A DNA stretch of 64,000 bases. It comes from JANXXV01 sp040002435. Its GTDB lineage: Bacteria; Acidobacteriota; Terriglobia; Bryobacterales; Bryobacteraceae. Below are positions 51,997 to 60,702 of the stretch, piece by piece. The stretch spans positions 6,802 to 70,801 of the forward strand of contig JBDUEM010000006.1 in the NCBI GenBank assembly GCA_040002435.1, read 5' to 3'. The notes under the pieces were generated by a model. It saw nothing but the letters and a program-made list of their open reading frames with translations. It did not search any database and was not told where the DNA came from. Every line of letters begins with the position of its first letter. Position 1 is the stretch's first letter. A program made the translations under genes and the position numbers.

Positions 51997-53676
51997 GTGG
52001 CAAACGAAGACAAATTCGGCCGTCTGAGACAGCTCGTGGATTCGGGTAAAGAAAAGGGTTTCGTTCTTTACGATGAAGTGAACGAGATTCTCCCGGACGA
52101 GATGGCGGCGGGGCGTGAGATCGACGATCTGCTTGCCGACTTCGATACGGCGGGCGTTGAAATCCTCGAAGAGCCGAAGCTCGAGTTCGATAAGAAGCTC
52201 GAAGAGAGCGAAGAATTCGGGGATCTGGAACTCGTCCAGGACTTCATTGATAAGACGAACGACCCGGTACGGATGTACCTGCGCGAGATGGGCACGGTGC
52301 CGCTGCTCACGCGCGAAGGCGAGATCGAATTAGCCAAGCGCATCGAGCGCGGTCAGCGCGGCGTGAATAAAGCCCTCTCGCGATCTGCATTGGTCGTCCG
52401 GGAAATTATCCAATTAGCCGAAGAGATCCGTAACGGCACGCTGCTGGTACGGGATATTCTGCTGGTGGCCGATCCCTTGATGACCGACGAGGCGCTGGAT
52501 TCGCAGGCCGGGGATCTGATTGCCGCGATCGAGGAAATTGAGAAGTTATATAAGAAGTCGCTGCAATTCCGGCAAAAGCTGCAATCGATTTCACGCCAGT
52601 TAAAGCCGAAACAGCATCGAGGCCTGCGCTACGCCCTGGCTCGGAACACCATTCGGATTTCGGGCGCCATTCAGAAGCTTCCCTTCAGCTCGCCAGCGCG
52701 GCGGGCTCTTGCGAACCGCCTCCGCCGGTCCGTGGATGAATTCAAGGCTCTCGAGGGTGAGATTTCCCGCACGCAGCGGCGCATTGAGGAACCCCCCAAT
52801 GGAAACGGCCCGCGTGAGTTAAAGAAAGAGCTGAAACAGAGCAGCCAGCGGATCCAGATGTTGGAGGAAGAGTGCGGCGCGACATCTACGGAACTGCGGC
52901 GCACGCTGCAGATCGTCGAGCGCGGCGAACTGGAATCGGAGACCGCCAAGAAGCAGTTGATCGAAGCCAATTTACGCCTTGTGGTTTCCATCGCCAAGCG
53001 TTATACCAACCGCGGCCTGCAGTTTCTGGATCTGATCCAGGAAGGAAACATCGGTCTCATGAAGGCCGTGGACAAGTTCGATTACCAGCGTGGATATAAG
53101 TTTTCAACTTACGCCACCTGGTGGGTGCGCCAGGCGATAACGCGCGCCATCGCCGACCAGGCGCGGACCATTCGCATTCCAGTGCACATGATCGAGACCA
53201 TTAATAAGCTGGTCCGTGCGCAACGGCAGATGCAGCAGGAATTAGGTCGCGAACCAAACACGGAAGAACTGGCCAAGCGCCTGGAGCTTCCGGTAGGCAA
53301 AGTGCGAAAGGTGATGCGCATCGCGCAGGAGCCGATATCGCTGGAGACTCCGGTTGGAGAGGAAGAAGAATCGCACCTGGGAGACTTCATTGTCGACCGC
53401 CGCGTGACGTCGCCTTCAGAAGCGGTGATCAACTTGAACCTTCGCGAGCAGACGGCCGAGGTTTTGAAGACCCTGAGTCCGCGTGAGGAAAAGATCATCA
53501 AGATGCGTTTCGGCTTGCAGGATGGATCCGAGCACACGCTGGAAGAAGTCGGCCAGCATTTTGCGGTGACGCGCGAACGGATCCGCCAGATTGAGGCAAA
53601 AGCGCTCCGGAAGCTGCGGCATCCCAGCAGAAGCCATCGGCTGCGGGCATTTTTGGACGCCAGTCTACATGAGTAG
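51997..53676 (+). CDS. rpoD: RNA polymerase primary sigma factor
   Basis: Sigma70 of 559 residues. Start GTG 51997 (VANEDKFGRLRQLVDSGKEKG, cited as ANEDKFGRLRQLVDSG) gives region 1.1. Seen: region 1.2 DPVRMYLREMGTVPLLTREG, a 240-residue non-conserved segment with coiled-coil character, region 2 (LIEANLRLVVSIAKRYTNRG, LDLIQEGNIGLMKAVDKFDY, KFSTYATWWVRQAITRAIAD), region 3 with HMIETINKL, and region 4 helix-turn-helix TLEEVGQHFAVTRERIRQIE. Region 2.4 and 4.2 residues are standard, consistent with TTGACA/TATAAT-type promoters seen in this window. A two-codon frame (ATG GAA TAA, 51981-51989) sits between an AGGGGAG ribosome sequence and the GTG start. Confidence 0.97.
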   Translation: MANEDKFGRLRQLVDSGKEKGFVLYDEVNEILPDEMAAGREIDDLLADFDTAGVEILEEPKLEFDKKLEESEEFGDLELVQDFIDKTNDPVRMYLREMGTVPLLTREGEIELAKRIERGQRGVNKALSRSALVVREIIQLAEEIRNGTLLVRDILLVADPLMTDEALDSQAGDLIAAIEEIEKLYKKSLQFRQKLQSISRQLKPKQHRGLRYALARNTIRISGAIQKLPFSSPARRALANRLRRSVDEFKALEGEISRTQRRIEEPPNGNGPRELKKELKQSSQRIQMLEEECGATSTELRRTLQIVERGELESETAKKQLIEANLRLVVSIAKRYTNRGLQFLDLIQEGNIGLMKAVDKFDYQRGYKFSTYATWWVRQAITRAIADQARTIRIPVHMIETINKLVRAQRQMQQELGREPNTEELAKRLELPVGKVRKVMRIAQEPISLETPVGEEEESHLGDFIVDRRVTSPSEAVINLNLREQTAEVLKTLSPREEKIIKMRFGLQDGSEHTLEEVGQHFAVTRERIRQIEAKALRKLRHPSRSHRLRAFLDASLHE

Positions 53677-53682
53677 CCCTCC

Positions 53683-54249
53683 CTACTGATAGATTCGCTG
53701 TACTTCGTCTGCTATCAATTCCGGAACCAGGTAGCGCCATTCCTCCCCAGCTTTGATTTTCTCGCGGACCCCGGTGGACGAGTGTTCGTCGTAGCTTTCG
53801 AAGGCAAGGGGCTTGATTCGTTCCGCCAGGTTGACGGGAGGACTGTATTCGCCTTGCCTGCGGGCAACCAGTAAGCCGAAGGTGTCCAGCATCTTTGCAA
53901 ATGCCTCGGGATGACCGTAATCCCAGGCAACAATTCGTTCGGCGGCATCGCGCCCGCAGACGAACCATAACTCCGACTGCGGAAAGTGCGGCCTGGTCTC
54001 TTCGGCGATCTCGATGAAAAGGCCGCGGTCCGCAACTCCAATGGACCATTGCGGGTTGACGGTCACAGCAGTTTCCAGCATTCGCAGGCGCTCGTCAAAG
54101 GACGCCCCGACATATTCTTTGTGCGGAAAGATCTTCGGCAGGACAAACAAGACTTCCTCCGCAAATGCAAGAGCCGCTTGGGCCAGCGCCAGGTGCGCAC
54201 GCGTGGGCGGATTGAAGCTGCCGGCCAGAATCGCCAGCCTCCGCGGCAT
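53683..54249 (-). CDS. nadD: nicotinate-nucleotide adenylyltransferase (NadD-like)
   Basis: Nucleotidyltransferase of 188 residues that adenylates nicotinate mononucleotide in NAD synthesis. I chose ATG 54249 (MPRRLAILAGSFNPPTRAH); the longer frame adds nine residues without a start signal. Seen: GSFNPPTRAHLALAQ with the phosphate-binding (T/H)xxH motif (here T-R-A-H), KIFPHKEYVGASFDERLRML, cited as PHKEYVGASFDERL, LWFVCGRDAAERI and the SSTGVREKI motif at the C-terminus equivalent to ISSTxIR. It is convergent with rpoD, 6 bp between stops, and divergent from the transketolase genes. Close relatives can use other nucleotides, so the exact substrate is likely but not certain. Confidence 0.78.
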   Translation of the reverse strand: MPRRLAILAGSFNPPTRAHLALAQAALAFAEEVLFVLPKIFPHKEYVGASFDERLRMLETAVTVNPQWSIGVADRGLFIEIAEETRPHFPQSELWFVCGRDAAERIVAWDYGHPEAFAKMLDTFGLLVARRQGEYSPPVNLAERIKPLAFESYDEHSSTGVREKIKAGEEWRYLVPELIADEVQRIYQ

Positions 54250-54313
54250 TTCCTTTGCTTGCCTCGAAACTAACAACCTCCATTGTCGCAGCGTGTTACA
54301 TTGAAGTCAGTCT

Positions 54314-55135
54314 ATGGAGAAAACTCGGGGTATTGGGGAGTTACAGGAGATTTGCCGCCAGATCCGGCGTGACATCATCACGATGATTACGGCCGCGAAG
54401 TCGGGACATCCGGGCGGATCACTCTCTGCTGTAGAAATTGTAACGACTCTGTTTTTCGATGTGATGAATCACGATCCGGCCAATCCCAAATGGCCAGACC
54501 GGGACCGTTTTATCCTCTCCAAGGGTCATGCCTGTCCTGTTCTCTACTCGGCTCTGGCCGAACTGGGTTACACTCCCAAGGATCAACTCAACACGCTCCG
54601 CAAACTAGGCTCGATCTATCAGGGCCACCCGGACGTACGCTTCATTCCCGCCCTGGAAGCCTCCACCGGTTCTTTGGGAGAGGGACTTTCGCTCGGCATC
54701 GGAATGGCATTGGCGGCGAAACTGAATGGAAGCCCGTCGCGAACCTTTGTCGTGCTCGGTGACGGCGAAGTCCAGGAGGGCCAGATCTGGGAAGCGGCTA
54801 TGCTTGCTCCCTTCCACAAAGTGGATAATCTGGTCTGCATCGTGGACTATAACAAGATTCAGCTGGACGGATTTGTGAAGGACATTCTGGATCTCTCCCC
54901 GCTGGCGGAAAAGTGGCGCGCGTTCGGATGGCATGCAATTGAGCTGGATGGACACAACATCGCGGCACTGCAATCGGCGTTCGCCGAAGCAGCGGAAGTG
55001 AAGGGAAAGCCAACGGTCCTGGTTGCGAACACAATCAAGGGCAAAGGCGTCTCTTTTATGGAGAACAACCCCAAGTACCACGGCGTGGCTCCCACCGAAA
55101 AGGAAATGGAGTTAGCTTTGCAGGAGATTGGATAG
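54314..55135 (+). CDS. transketolase, N-terminal subunit
   Basis: Thiamine-diphosphate-binding half of a split transketolase, 273 residues. Seen: SGHPGGSLSAVEIVTTLFF, cited as GHPGGSLSAVEIVT, FILSKGHACPVLYSALAELGY, cited as LSKGHACPVLYSALAE, GSLGEGLSLGIGMALAAKL, cited as GSLGEGLSLGIGMA, and the ThDP motif GDGEVQEGQIWEAAM with VDYNKIQLDG. The gene directly abuts the C-terminal subunit gene (TAG then ATG with no gap). Split transketolases are usual in Acidobacteriota and several other phyla. They act in the non-oxidative pentose-phosphate pathway by moving two-carbon units between sugar phosphates. Confidence 0.93.
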   Translation: MEKTRGIGELQEICRQIRRDIITMITAAKSGHPGGSLSAVEIVTTLFFDVMNHDPANPKWPDRDRFILSKGHACPVLYSALAELGYTPKDQLNTLRKLGSIYQGHPDVRFIPALEASTGSLGEGLSLGIGMALAAKLNGSPSRTFVVLGDGEVQEGQIWEAAMLAPFHKVDNLVCIVDYNKIQLDGFVKDILDLSPLAEKWRAFGWHAIELDGHNIAALQSAFAEAAEVKGKPTVLVANTIKGKGVSFMENNPKYHGVAPTEKEMELALQEIG

Positions 55136-56098
55136 ATGGCGGCGAAAACCAAGTACGAGCTGAAGGCGGGGATGGCCACGCGGGAAGCATTTGGAAAGGC
55201 GCTTGTCGAGTTGGGCCGCGCAAATAAGGACGTCGTCGTTTGTGATGCCGACCTTTCTAAATCCACTTATACGGCTGGATTCGCGAAGGAATTTCCTGAC
55301 CGGTTCATTGAATGCGGCATTGCGGAAATGAACATGGTGGGAATTGGGTCGGGTCTGGCTTCCGCCGGAAAGATTCCATTTGTCTCCAGCTTTTCCTGCT
55401 TTGTGATCAACAAGGGATTTGAACAGCTCCGGGTGACCGCCGCATTTCCCAACGTGAATTTAAAGGTTGTGGGAACGCATAGCGGAATATCCATCGGAGA
55501 AGATGGTCCGTCCCAGATGAGTATCGAGGACTTGGGCCTCGCCTGTTCCCTGCCCGGCTTTACGGTCCTATGTCCCGCGGACGAAGTGTCCATGACTGCG
55601 CTGATTCATGCCGCCGCCGAGCACGTCGGTCCGGTATTCGTCCGGGCCGGCCGGTCCAAAGCCGCCGTTATCTATTCCCCTGGACAGGAATTCACCATCG
55701 GGAAGGGCATTGAACTTGTGGAAGGCAGTGATGCGACGATTTTTGCTACGGGGCTGCTGGTGGCGGAGGCAATCCGCGCCGCTGAGACTCTGGAAGCGGA
55801 AGGTATCTCGGCACGAGTGGTGGATTTACATACCATCAAGCCTCTGGATCGCGAGATCATCGCGAAGGCGGCGGCCGAGACACACGCTATCGTCGTGTGC
55901 GAAGAACATCTGCTCGATGCCGGGCTGGGCGTACGTGTAGCCCAGGTTGTATCGGAAACTACGCCCTGCGTCATGGAATTTGTGGGTGTCCGGAACACGT
56001 ATGCCGAATCTGCTACCCCGGATGAACTGCTGGACAAGTATGGCTTACGCGCCAAAGACGTAGCCGATGCCGTCCGGAAAGCTGTGTCGCGCAAGTAG
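55136..56098 (+). CDS. transketolase, C-terminal subunit
   Basis: Pyrimidine-binding and C-terminal domains of the split transketolase, 320 residues. Seen: DADLSKSTYTAGFAKEFPDRF, cited as DADLSKSTYTAGFAKEFP, ECGIAEMNMVGIGSGLASAG, cited as ECGIAEMNMVGIGSG with the ThDP-activating Glu, GISIGEDGPSQMSIEDLGL, cited as IGEDGPSQMSIEDLGL, FVRAGRSKAAVIY, and the transketolase C-domain with VVDLHTIKPLD and VCEEHLLDAGLG. It directly follows its partner subunit, guaranteeing matched translation. Together they make one functional enzyme. Confidence 0.93.
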   Translation: MAAKTKYELKAGMATREAFGKALVELGRANKDVVVCDADLSKSTYTAGFAKEFPDRFIECGIAEMNMVGIGSGLASAGKIPFVSSFSCFVINKGFEQLRVTAAFPNVNLKVVGTHSGISIGEDGPSQMSIEDLGLACSLPGFTVLCPADEVSMTALIHAAAEHVGPVFVRAGRSKAAVIYSPGQEFTIGKGIELVEGSDATIFATGLLVAEAIRAAETLEAEGISARVVDLHTIKPLDREIIAKAAAETHAIVVCEEHLLDAGLGVRVAQVVSETTPCVMEFVGVRNTYAESATPDELLDKYGLRAKDVADAVRKAVSRK

Positions 56099-56124
56099 AC
56101 GGATTTTTCGCTGTTTTAGGGCCG

Positions 56125-56850
56125 ATGACCGATCCGCAGCAACTCCTAACACGAATGTTAGTGTCTACAATCAACGCCCGCGAGGTGGAGTCCGATCGTG
56201 TTTCCCGTATCTTACACGACGAGGTTGGACAAGTCCTGAGCGCGGTGGGATTGCAGCTGGACGTGCTGCGTTTGGATTTCCAAAAGCAGGCGCCGGAAAT
56301 GGGGCCGCGGACCATAGAGATCCAGAAGATGCTCGACCTGGCAATGTCCCAGGTACGCGCGCTGAGCTACGACCTGAACCCCGCGGTTGTGGAAAGGGTG
56401 GGTCTGCAGAACGCTTTAGACAGGCTGATTGGCCGCACGCGCACGCGGTTCAAGGGTAAACTGCGATTCGTTTTCGACCCCACCGTCCGGGTTCCTTTGG
56501 AAGTGGGGAACGCGTGGTATAAGATCGCAGAACATAGTTTGGAAAACTCCTTGAAGCATTCGGGAGCAACCAGCATAGAGTTACATGTGCGATCGAAACC
56601 GAATTCGGTTGAGTTCGAAATTCGGGACAATGGATGTGGTTTTTCAATTATTGAAACAAAGATGCACTCCAGTGGATTAGGATTACTGTTGATAGAGCAT
56701 TATGCGGCGCAGGCCGCTATAGAGATTACAATTTCGAGTGAGCCGGGAAAAGGGACGCTGGTAAAGAGCGCATATCCGGTTTCCAAGGTACGGCAGAAGA
56801 GCGAGAGGAAATCCACGGCCAGGCCTCGCGCACGCAACGGGGCGAAGTGA
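56125..56850 (+). CDS. NarL-type histidine kinase without sensor domain
   Basis: Short cytoplasmic sensor kinase of 241 residues. Seen: HisKA_3 dimerisation/phosphoacceptor segment with His31 in RILHDEVGQVLSAVG, then MALDLAMSQVRALSYDLNP-like X-region, cited as SQVRALSYDLNPAVVE, and a HATPase_c domain with N-box AEHSLENSLKHSGATS, G1 DNGCGFS and GLGLLLIEHYA. No N-terminal membrane or PAS domain is present, so input must come from another protein or the short N-terminus. It is followed after 31 bp by a LuxR/NarL response regulator, its likely partner, and sits 26 bp behind the transketolase genes. Confidence 0.9.
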   Translation: MTDPQQLLTRMLVSTINAREVESDRVSRILHDEVGQVLSAVGLQLDVLRLDFQKQAPEMGPRTIEIQKMLDLAMSQVRALSYDLNPAVVERVGLQNALDRLIGRTRTRFKGKLRFVFDPTVRVPLEVGNAWYKIAEHSLENSLKHSGATSIELHVRSKPNSVEFEIRDNGCGFSIIETKMHSSGLGLLLIEHYAAQAAIEITISSEPGKGTLVKSAYPVSKVRQKSERKSTARPRARNGAK

Positions 56851-56881
56851 CCTGGCGGCCATAGGCGGATAGAAAGAAACT

Positions 56882-57565
56882 ATGCGTTACGAAGTTCTGC
56901 TAGTGGACGACCACAAGATTATGCGCGATGGCATCAAAGCCATTCTGAAACACAGCGAGGAGTTTCACGTTGTGGGGGAATCGGAATCGGGCGCCGACGC
57001 GGTCCAGATGTGCAAGCGGTTGAAGCCGTCGATGATTTTGATGGACATCGGGCTCCCCGGACTGAACGGCATTGAAGCCACCACCGAGATTTTGCGGCAC
57101 TGTCCGGACACGAAGATCATCATTCTGTCGATGTATGACGATGAGCACTCCGTGGTGAGTGCCATCCGTTCCGGGGCTCGCGCGTTCGTGCTGAAGAAGG
57201 CTTCGGACAACGATTTGTTAGAGGCGCTGCGAACCGTATCGAAGGGCGGATCTTACCTCAGCCCGCAGGTATCGGACAGGCTGCTGCACCGCATCCAGCG
57301 CGGCGATCTCGAGTCGAAGCAGTTGCCCTCCGCGCTGGAAGGTCTTTCACCACGCGAGCTGCAGGTATTGCGGCTGGTGGCCGAGGGAAAGACGAGCAAA
57401 GAAATCGCCGTCATGCTGGACCTGGGATTACAGACGGTTCGCAGCTACCGGAAGACGATGATGAAGAAGCTGGGCGTGAACAACGTAGCTGGGCTGACGC
57501 AGCTGGCACTGTCGGCAGGCCTCACCAGGTTCCCGTCGCCGGAAGGTCCTGAGCAGCCCGCGTGA
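56882..57565 (+). CDS. NarL/LuxR-family response regulator
   Basis: Response regulator of 227 residues. Seen: receiver domain (about 1-120) with acidic pocket Asp9 and Asp10, phosphoacceptor Asp55 in MILMDIGLPG, and conserved Lys in FVLKKASDN; then the LuxR-type helix-turn-helix (about 150-215) with LSPRELQVLRLVAEGKTSKEIA, cited as SPRELQVLRLVAEGKTSKEI, and LGLQTVRSYRKTMMKKLGV. It should be phosphorylated by the kinase encoded just upstream and regulate promoters, but the targets are not visible. Its stop is 7 bp before the next gene. Confidence 0.94.
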   Translation: MRYEVLLVDDHKIMRDGIKAILKHSEEFHVVGESESGADAVQMCKRLKPSMILMDIGLPGLNGIEATTEILRHCPDTKIIILSMYDDEHSVVSAIRSGARAFVLKKASDNDLLEALRTVSKGGSYLSPQVSDRLLHRIQRGDLESKQLPSALEGLSPRELQVLRLVAEGKTSKEIAVMLDLGLQTVRSYRKTMMKKLGVNNVAGLTQLALSAGLTRFPSPEGPEQPA

Positions 57566-57572
57566 AAAGGCC

Positions 57573-58466
57573 GTGAAAACGCCCTGGGGCGAAATCCCGG
57601 TTGCGGACGCCCACGTTCACTACTTCTCGAAAACTTTTTTCGCCGCGCTGGCCATGCAGAAGCCGGGCGTTGACATTCCCGCTGCGCTCGGTTGGGATGC
57701 TCCGGAGGATTTGGCTGCCCGGTGGATCCAGGAACTGGACGGTCACGGCGTTCGCAAGGCAGCCATCATCGCCAGCGTACCGAATGACGAGGCGTCCGTA
57801 ATCGATGCGGTGCGCCGCTATCCGGAGCGTTTCTATGGCTACTTCATGTGCAATCCGGGTGCGCCGGACGCGCTGGAACGGGCGACGCGCGCCTTTGAAG
57901 ACGGTCTGCACGCAATCTGCTTTTTTCCGGCCATGCACCGCTTCTCGATGACCGACGAGCGCGTGGCTCGCCTGCTGGAAGTCGCGGCATCCAAACCCGG
58001 GCGAATCGCGTTTGTGCATTGCGGCGTCTTGAGCGTGGGTGTGCGCAGGAAGCTGGGCCTGCCTTCGCATTTCGACATGCGGTATTCGAACCCGGTGGAT
58101 CTTCACACGGTGGCGCTGCAACATGCGAGCCTCCCTTTCGTGATTCCCCACTTTGGAGCCGGTTATTTGCGGGAAGCGCTGATGATTTGCGATTTGTGCC
58201 CCAACGTCTATCTGGACACATCGAGCAGCAACAACTGGTTGAAATACTTGCCGGAGCCGCTGGACCTTTCCGCCGTCTTCCGCAAGGCGTTGGATGTGGT
58301 TGGAGCGAAACGGCTGCTGTTCGGCACGGACTCGTCGTTTTTCCCGCGCGGATGGCATGCGCAGATATTCGAGACACAGGCGGGTATACTGGCGGGGCTG
58401 GGAATGGAAGAGGCCGAAGCGCGTTTGATTCTGGGCGGCAACCTGGAGCGGCTGTTGAGCGCGTGA
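57573..58466 (+). CDS. amidohydrolase-family metal-dependent hydrolase
   Basis: TIM-barrel hydrolase (amidohydrolase_2 type) of 297 residues. The start is GTG 57573 (MKTPWGEIPVADAHVHYFS). Seen: the metal motif DAHVHYF at the N-terminus, a His in FVHCGVLS, a His in VIPHFGAGYLREAL, cited as IPHFGAGYLREAL, and the final Asp in LLFGTDSSFFPRG. All positions expected of the family are present. Substrates of this group are ring or carboxylated compounds, but none can be assigned. It follows the response regulator by 7 bp and precedes a DUF2252 gene by 16 bp, suggesting a common transcript. Confidence 0.87.
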   Translation: MKTPWGEIPVADAHVHYFSKTFFAALAMQKPGVDIPAALGWDAPEDLAARWIQELDGHGVRKAAIIASVPNDEASVIDAVRRYPERFYGYFMCNPGAPDALERATRAFEDGLHAICFFPAMHRFSMTDERVARLLEVAASKPGRIAFVHCGVLSVGVRRKLGLPSHFDMRYSNPVDLHTVALQHASLPFVIPHFGAGYLREALMICDLCPNVYLDTSSSNNWLKYLPEPLDLSAVFRKALDVVGAKRLLFGTDSSFFPRGWHAQIFETQAGILAGLGMEEAEARLILGGNLERLLSA

Positions 58467-58482
58467 CCGGAAAGGCGCGGGC

Positions 58483-59565
58483 ATGGACATTCGGCAAGCG
58501 ACTGACCACTATGAAGAGTGGCTGCGAAAGCAGCTCACCATCATTGAGACCGATCTAAAGCACAAACACAAAGCGATGGCGAAGGATGCTTTTTCGTTCC
58601 TTCGAGCCACGTTCTACCGCTGGATGCAATGCTGGCCGCAGGTCTGCGCCGGGGAAAATGAAGCAACGCATGTGCTCGCGATCGGCGACGTACATGTCGA
58701 AAATTTTGGCACCTGGCGGGATGCCGAGGGTCGCCTGATCTGGGGTGTCAACGATTTCGACGAAGCCTATGAGCTGCCCTATACGCTGGATCTGACGCGG
58801 CTGGCGGCCAGCGCCCACATCGCCATTCGAGCTTCGAAACTGTCCATCCATGCCGGGGACGCCTGCCGGGCGATCCTTGAAGGCTACACGAGTGCGATCC
58901 AAACGGGCGGCCGCCCATTCGTGCTGGAAGAGGATCACCTTTGGCTTCGGAACATTGTGACCGGCGAACTGCGCGACCCGGTTCACTTCTGGCAGAGGTT
59001 CGACGCGCTGGCAACCCTCCGCGGCCATATCCCCGGCAGTGCGCGAAAGTCGGTTGAGCGGCTGCTGCCGGGCCCGGCGCGGACATACCGGTGGGTGCAC
59101 CGAATTGCCGGTCTGGGCAGTCTCGGGCGCCAGCGCTTCGCGGCGGTGGTGGTCCATGAGGGCGGAAAGATGGCTCGGGAAGTGAAGGCGCTGGCGCCTT
59201 CCGCCTGCGTGTGGGCCGCCGGCGGCGGGTCCGGCAGGATTCTATACAAGCCTCTGCTGCGGCAGCCGGTGCGGGCGGAAGATCCCTTTTTACAGGTGAA
59301 AGGCAAGTGGATTGTCCGCAGGCTCTCGCCGCATTGCTGCCGCGTGGAGCTGGCGACGCTCCCCAAACTCCGCGATGAGAGGCAGCTTCTGTATAGCATG
59401 GGCTTCGAGGTGGGAAATATTCATCTGGGGACACGCGGCGCGCAAACCAGGATCCTTCGCGATTTGAAAAAGCGAGGCGCCGGATGGCTGCACGAGGCCG
59501 CCGGGAACATGCTGCAGCAAAGTACGCGCGACTGGAAAGAATGGCGCGGGAGTACTAAGGCTTGA
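58483..59565 (+). CDS. DUF2252 family protein
   Basis: Protein of 360 residues with the DUF2252 pattern: KHKAMAKDAFSFLRATFYRW, cited as KDAFSFLRATFYRW (about 30-43), a histidine-rich active-site-like stretch with IGDVHVENFGTWRDAEGRL, cited as GDVHVENFGTW (about 66-76), and NDFDEAYELPYTLDLTRLAAS, cited as NDFDEAYELPYTLDLTRL. These resemble the catalytic loops of kinase-like (APH/HPK) folds, D-x-H-x-x-N and DFD, and the family is regarded as kinase-like. The function is not known. The gene sits between an amidohydrolase and an unrecognised gene on the same strand. Confidence 0.82.
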   Translation: MDIRQATDHYEEWLRKQLTIIETDLKHKHKAMAKDAFSFLRATFYRWMQCWPQVCAGENEATHVLAIGDVHVENFGTWRDAEGRLIWGVNDFDEAYELPYTLDLTRLAASAHIAIRASKLSIHAGDACRAILEGYTSAIQTGGRPFVLEEDHLWLRNIVTGELRDPVHFWQRFDALATLRGHIPGSARKSVERLLPGPARTYRWVHRIAGLGSLGRQRFAAVVVHEGGKMAREVKALAPSACVWAAGGGSGRILYKPLLRQPVRAEDPFLQVKGKWIVRRLSPHCCRVELATLPKLRDERQLLYSMGFEVGNIHLGTRGAQTRILRDLKKRGAGWLHEAAGNMLQQSTRDWKEWRGSTKA

Positions 59566-59615
59566 CGCGCTGAGAATAAACGGCTGCCCGGAACACTTTC
59601 TTCCTAGCGCGGCAC

Positions 59616-60374
59616 ATGCAACTGAACTTGACCAGTCAGCAGGAAACTGGACTCCGGACCCTGCTGGAGGCCGCACAACGGACCGAGTTCTACGGGCCTT
59701 GGCTGGAGGCAATTGCCACGCCGCTCAGCCGCTGTCTGGACCTGCTGCCCCACGTCGAACACCGCCACTTCGACGACAATCGGGAGGCGTTCCGCAATCC
59801 AAGAGGCGGCCGGGCACCACAGCCCGAGTTCCGCTATCCGTTGCAGCCGGCTCCTAAGATTCTCATGCTGCTGCCAGGCTTCCGGCGCAGCGCCTCATTT
59901 CGAAACGTTTTCGATTTGAATGGGGCCGGCACCGCGGGCATGAATGCGGATACGCTGGCAGCCCCGGTGAATGTACTGCGATCAATGGCGCCCATGGCTG
60001 GGCCGCAGCGCTATCCCGTGATTGTATTCACCGGCGTGCTGCACGGGACGCTAACCGCCGCGGACCGCGAGTTGTTTTGGAAGTCGTTCCGCGTTCCGGT
60101 CTTCGAGCAGCTGCTCGGTTTGGGCAACGAGTTGGTGGCTGAAGAATGCGAGGCGCACGACGGATTGCACGTCCGCGAGGACCAGAACATCATTGAATTG
60201 AGATCGGGCGAATTGGTGTATACGCCGCTGGAGGCTGTGACGTACACGGTGCTGCGGATCGCCAGCGGCTGCACCGTGCGGCCCGAGCGCGCGCTGTGCC
60301 CCTGCGGGCGCGCGGGGTTGCGGCTGAAGGATATTGCGCCCATTGCGAAGGCTCGTGGGGCGGCGGTTTGGTAG
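59616..60374 (+). CDS. unrecognised protein, 252 residues
   Basis: I do not recognise this protein. The N-terminal half is helical with LLEAAQRTEFYGPWLEAIA; the middle has PKILMLLPGFRRSASFRNVFDL, cited as KILMLLPGFRRSASFRNVF, and FDLNGAGTAGMNADTLAAP; the C-terminus ends with ALCPCGRAGLRLKDIAPIAK, cited as CPCGRAGLRLKDIAP, which resembles the end of PaaK/LuxE-like adenylating enzymes (C-x-C-G-R...L..I). Thus a relation to the C-terminal part of acyl-activating enzymes is possible, but the ATP-binding motifs are absent. It lies 50 bp after the DUF2252 gene and just before the tRNA-Leu gene. Confidence 0.68.
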   Translation: MQLNLTSQQETGLRTLLEAAQRTEFYGPWLEAIATPLSRCLDLLPHVEHRHFDDNREAFRNPRGGRAPQPEFRYPLQPAPKILMLLPGFRRSASFRNVFDLNGAGTAGMNADTLAAPVNVLRSMAPMAGPQRYPVIVFTGVLHGTLTAADRELFWKSFRVPVFEQLLGLGNELVAEECEAHDGLHVREDQNIIELRSGELVYTPLEAVTYTVLRIASGCTVRPERALCPCGRAGLRLKDIAPIAKARGAAVW

Positions 60375-60414
60375 GGGACGGGATGTTATCATGATGGAAG
60401 TCTTCCTCATCCGT

Positions 60415-60501
60415 GCGGATGTGGCGAAACTGGCAGACGCGCTGGATTTAGGTTCCAGTTCTCGAAAGGGAGTGTAGGTTCAAGTCCTATCATCCGCACC
60501 A
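60415..60501 (+). tRNA. tRNA-Leu (anticodon UAG)
   Basis: 87-nt class II tRNA. The acceptor stem GCGGATG (60415-60421) pairs with CATCCGC (60491-60497), followed by the discriminator A and an encoded CCA. The anticodon stem CTGGA/TCCAG (60442-60446, 60454-60458) encloses the loop with anticodon TAG at 60449-60451. A variable arm and the T loop TTCAAGT fit a leucine isoacceptor reading CUN codons. Confidence 0.96.
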
Positions 60502-60702
60502 GTCCATTCCAATCGCTCATGCTAATTGCAATCGATTTGGGCGATGGTCATTTTGGGCGCGGAGGCAAGTGATGAGCGGTTTGAAGCAATGCTCCCATCG
60601 AATGGAGCGGGCAGTAGCCGACAGTAGCTGTCGCTTGTGGAAGCATTGCCTTTTAAGCGCTCTGATGCATTTGCGGTTCAGAGTGCGATGCACAATCTTT
60701 CC
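60502..60702. other. post-tRNA intergenic stretch
   Basis: No gene is evident here. A small inverted repeat CGACAG-TAG-CTGTCG lies at 60619-60633 without a T run. A second copy of the tRNA 3' end, expected at the far side of an inserted element, is not present in this window. Confidence 0.4.

Noticed and set aside
60637..60702. Longer start for the pRiA4b ORF-3 protein
   Set aside because: The extra residues precede the family signature and have no ribosome site; later ATGs at 60688 or 60703 fit better.
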